Shown: piece by piece, positions 6,918 through 8,270 of the stretch
Numbering within the stretch: position 1 is the stretch's first letter
How the letters are laid out: the number at the start of each line of letters is the position of its first letter
Program-made: the position numbers and the translations under genes
Notes under the pieces: model-generated
What the model was told of the DNA's origin: nothing
Database searches by the model: none
The model's input: only the letters and a program-made list of their open reading frames with translations
Assembly: GCA_019348575.1 (NCBI GenBank)
Contig: JAHWJE010000047.1
Span: 1-8,270 of the forward strand
Direction: 5' to 3'
Length of the DNA stretch: 8,270 nt
Source of the DNA: Actinomycetota bacterium
GTDB taxonomy: Bacteria > Actinomycetota > Thermoleophilia > Solirubrobacterales > Solirubrobacteraceae

Positions 6918-7688
6918 CTGGGCGCGCCGCTGCAGGGCAGCGCGGGCGGGCGGTCGGGCGGGGACGACGGCGGCGGGCCGGGCGGGGCGCCATCGGCGGC
7001 GTTCTTCGACCTCGACCGGACGCTGATGGCGGGGTCGTCGGGCTGGTACTTCGTCCGCGCCGCATACGAGCAGGGGATGATCGACCGCCGTCGCCTCGCC
7101 GGCGACCTGCTCGACGCCGTGCGGTTTCGGCTGTGGGGCTCGACCGACGCCGGCACCGCCAAGGTCCGCGCGCGCATCGGGACCTATCTGACGGGCGTCA
7201 GGGAGCGCGACCTGCGGCGGATGGCGCCGCGCGTCCTGTCGGGCGTGCTGCCGCGCCTGTACCCGCAGATGCTCGCGGTCGCCTACGCCCATCAGGACGC
7301 CGGCCGGCCGATCTACATCTGCACCGCGGCGTCGCAGGAGATGGCGCGCCTGCTGTCGCTCGTGCTGAGCTTCGACGGCGGGATCGGCTCGCGCTCCGAG
7401 GTGCTCGACGGGGTCTACACCGGCCGCGAGGGCGGGTTGTTCACCTACCGCGAGGGCAAGGCGCAGGCGATCCGCGAGCTGGCCGAGCGCGAGGGCTTCG
7501 ACCTCGCGACGAGCTACGCGTACTCCGACTCGGAGTCCGACCTGCCGATGCTGCGCGCGGTCGGCCATCCGGTCGCGGTCAACCCCGACAGCAGACTGGC
7601 GCGGATCGCGGTCGCCGAGGGCTGGGAGGTGCTGCGCTTCGACCGCCTGCACCGGCGCCTGAAGATCGCGGCGGCGGCGATCGCAGCG
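6918..7688 (+). CDS. HAD-IB family phosphatase, start and stop both abnormal
   Basis: Haloacid-dehalogenase superfamily phosphohydrolase of subfamily IB (SerB-like relatives act on phosphomonoesters). All four motifs are present: DLDRTL with nucleophile and acid Asp codons at 7008 and 7014, Thr at 7323 in ICTAAS, Lys at 7458 in REGKAQ, and SDSESD with Asp codons at 7527 and 7539. The C-terminal ending around FDRLHRRLKIA is family-like. Helical cap residues lie between motifs I and II, as expected for subclass I. Two oddities. There is no ATG, GTG or TTG in this frame between the thiolase end and motif I; CTG codons at 6909, 6918 and 6930 are the only near-starts, and the first ATG (7026) falls just after motif I and would delete both catalytic aspartates. 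The frame has no stop codon up to 8270; G/C-ending codons stop being regular at about 7682, so the given end is an estimate, and what follows looks like non-coding and antisense DNA. Start 6918 is a guess. Confidence 0.75.
6944..6987 (+). other. G-quadruplex-forming tract before the HAD domain
   Basis: Four G runs in tight succession: GGG (6944-6946), GGG (6948-6950), GGG (6956-6958) and GGGG (6960-6963), with loops of 1, 5 and 1 bases. Three more runs follow at 6975-6977, 6980-6982 and 6984-6987. The tract is on the coding strand, so it would also be present in the mRNA. If translated in the HAD frame it encodes a Gly-rich, Asp-containing segment. It satisfies the usual G3+N1-7 pattern; formation in the cell is not shown. 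Confidence 0.55.
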
Positions 7689-7689
7689 A

Positions 7690-7734
7690 GATCGTCGGCA
7701 GCGGCGAGGTCGCGACGATCACCCGCGATCGTCG
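7690..7734. repeat. Three-arm repeat GATCGTCG / CGACGATC / GATCGTCG
   Basis: GATCGTCG at 7690-7697, its reverse complement CGACGATC at 7713-7720, and GATCGTCG again at 7727-7734. The middle arm can pair with either outer arm, giving an 8-base stem with a 15-base loop or one with a 6-base loop. It lies in the short stretch between the end of HAD coding character and the minus-strand remnant, where a bidirectional terminator of convergent genes would be expected. No T tract accompanies it. Confidence 0.45.
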
Positions 7735-7749
7735 TGCGTTCGACCCACG

Positions 7750-7830
7750 CGCGCGCTGCGGCGAGATCCCGGCCAGGCGCAGCAGCGGCAGGTAGCGGGA
7801 GTCGAACACGAAGTCGAAGGTCTCGGCCAT
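7750..7830 (-). pseudogene. 5' remnant of a conserved actinobacterial gene (about 27 codons)
   Basis: From the ATG at 7828-7830, 27 consecutive codons all end in G or C and encode a peptide beginning MAETFDFVFDSRYLPLL and continuing RLAGISPQRA. As I recall, this matches the start of a conserved actinobacterial family of unknown function with FDFxFDPRYRPLL-type N termini, normally well over 100 residues long. After codon 27 the frame turns to GCA, CGA and CGT codons and low-complexity Arg/Ser/Pro, and it stops at 7579 after running antisense to the HAD gene. Neither other frame continues the family pattern. A -10-like CAGACT lies 6 bases before the ATG. I read this as a gene that has lost its body, but an 83-residue product ending at 7579 is formally possible. 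The family match is from memory, unverified. Confidence 0.4.
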
Positions 7831-7836
7831 GCACCC

Positions 7837-7842
7837 AGTCTG
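7837..7842 (-). promoter_or_regulatory. Putative -10 hexamer of the remnant gene
   Basis: On the minus strand CAGACT ends 6 bases before the ATG of the remnant, the same layout as the phosphoesterase gene and only one base different from TAGACT upstream of the thiolase. This supports the view that a genuine leaderless gene once began here. Confidence 0.3.
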
Positions 7843-7851
7843 ACCGCTGTC

Positions 7852-7894
7852 GCCGACTCGGACACGCCCGTCGGTGCCGGCGGCTCGTGTCGGC
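7852..7894 (-). terminator. Imperfect inverted repeats after the FN3 gene, possible terminator
   Basis: GCCGAC (7852-7857) can pair with GTCGGC (7889-7894), and alternatively GACACG (7861-7866) with CGTGTC (7886-7891), enclosing a GC-rich loop. The structure begins one base after the stop codon of the minus-strand FN3 gene. There is no T tract, so the call is weak. Confidence 0.25.
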
Positions 7895-7895
7895 G

Positions 7896-8270
7896 CTAGT
7901 ACGGCGTGGCGACCGTCCTGTCACCCCATGCGCTGTTGCCCTGGCTGTTGTGGAACGACACGCGGAACCGGTAGGTGCGGCCCCCGTCGAGGTTGCCCAC
8001 GGTGGCAGTGCGATCCTTGGCGTTGAACCTGCGGTAGTACGGGCGGCCGTACGAGCCCATGCTCGGGCGATACGGCTCGATCGACACCGTGACGCGGTTG
8101 ATCCGCCGCGACGGAGCCGCCCACGTGAGCTTGACGCTGTTGTTGCCGCGAGCCGTCTTGGTCCAGGCAGGCCGCTGGGCGGTTGCCGGGACCGTCGGGA
8201 TACAGCCCGAGTGCGTGGCGGGTACCACCCCGTCCTGGTTTCGGTACGGCACGTGGTTCCACGTGCCGTA
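7896..8270 (-). CDS. C-terminal part of a fibronectin type III domain protein (partial)
   Basis: The minus-strand frame is open from the window edge (8270) to TAG at 7896-7898, giving 124 codons. About the last 90 residues form one fibronectin type III domain: SVKLTWAAPS on an early strand, then LDGGRTYRFRVSFHNSQGNSAW and a closing TVATPY. The portion before it, with WNHVPYRNQDG and a lone Cys in HSGCIP, is not a domain I recognise. A GTG exists at 8250-8252, but coding character continues upstream of it (YGTWNH), so the gene very probably extends beyond the window. FN3 modules at the C terminus are usual in secreted or cell-surface bacterial proteins, where they act as spacers or carbohydrate/polymer-binding modules next to an enzyme domain. 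Whether this protein is exported cannot be seen because its N terminus is missing. Confidence 0.8.
   Translation of the reverse strand, partial: YGTWNHVPYRNQDGVVPATHSGCIPTVPATAQRPAWTKTARGNNSVKLTWAAPSRRINRVTVSIEPYRPSMGSYGRPYYRRFNAKDRTATVGNLDGGRTYRFRVSFHNSQGNSAWGDRTVATPY

Noticed and set aside
5203..7065. 620-codon minus-strand open frame over the thiolase
   Set aside because: It is the shadow of thiolase and of the 5' part of pepA; the thiolase active-site residues are all on the plus strand and nothing in this translation resembles a protein family.
7133..7795. Plus-strand open frame overlapping the HAD gene
   Set aside because: It is offset from the frame that carries all four HAD motifs and yields Arg/Gly/Ala-rich sequence; the HAD frame is the real one.
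7689..8270. C-terminal extension of the HAD protein to the window edge
   Set aside because: Codon third positions lose their G/C regularity after about 7682 and the later part is the codon-aligned antisense of the FN3 gene, so the open frame is not evidence of coding.

Overview
The window is very GC-rich, with codon third positions almost always G or C, and it encodes full-length proteins that look actinobacterial. My best guess is a Thermoleophilia/Solirubrobacterales-type actinomycete. That rests on overall protein resemblance, GC content and TAGACT-like -10 hexamers, not on a marker gene. No rRNA, tRNA, CRISPR, insertion sequence or phage gene was seen, and no gene-free stretch exceeds 300 bases.

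Layout. At the left edge are the last 25 codons of one polar amino-acid ABC permease and the complete second permease (85-885, +), the end of a glutamate/glutamine-type importer operon. Its 3' end faces, across only 4 bases, a minus-strand block of three genes. Read in transcription order these are a leucyl aminopeptidase of the M17 family (5606-4170), a membrane-anchored metallophosphoesterase with unusual active-site motifs (4058-2277), and a 12-or-so-span GT-C-like membrane protein carrying a GDEPHY motif (2266-890). The last two are 10 bases apart and are probably co-transcribed. A 130-base divergent region with a 7-nucleotide tandem repeat separates pepA from a plus-strand thiolase (5737-6912). 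The thiolase is followed by a HAD-IB phosphatase with no ordinary start codon, preceded by a G-quadruplex-like tract. At the right edge lie a short remnant of a minus-strand gene (about 7750-7830) and the C-terminal fibronectin type III domain of a protein entering from beyond the window (7896-8270, -).

How it fits together. Most of the window is metabolic housekeeping: amino-acid import, peptide turnover, and acetoacetyl-CoA formation or cleavage. The parts that deserve a second look are four: (i) the metallophosphoesterase/GT-C pair, plausibly acting on an envelope glycolipid or lipid-phosphate; (ii) the minus-strand genes that lack Shine-Dalgarno sequences and carry -10-like hexamers 6-10 bases before the start codon, suggesting leaderless mRNAs; (iii) a perfect palindrome over one of these putative promoters; and (iv) the HAD/remnant junction, where one gene has lost its stop codon and its convergent neighbour has lost most of its body, as a deletion would leave it. 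I did not find a clear, complete, novel multi-gene system.
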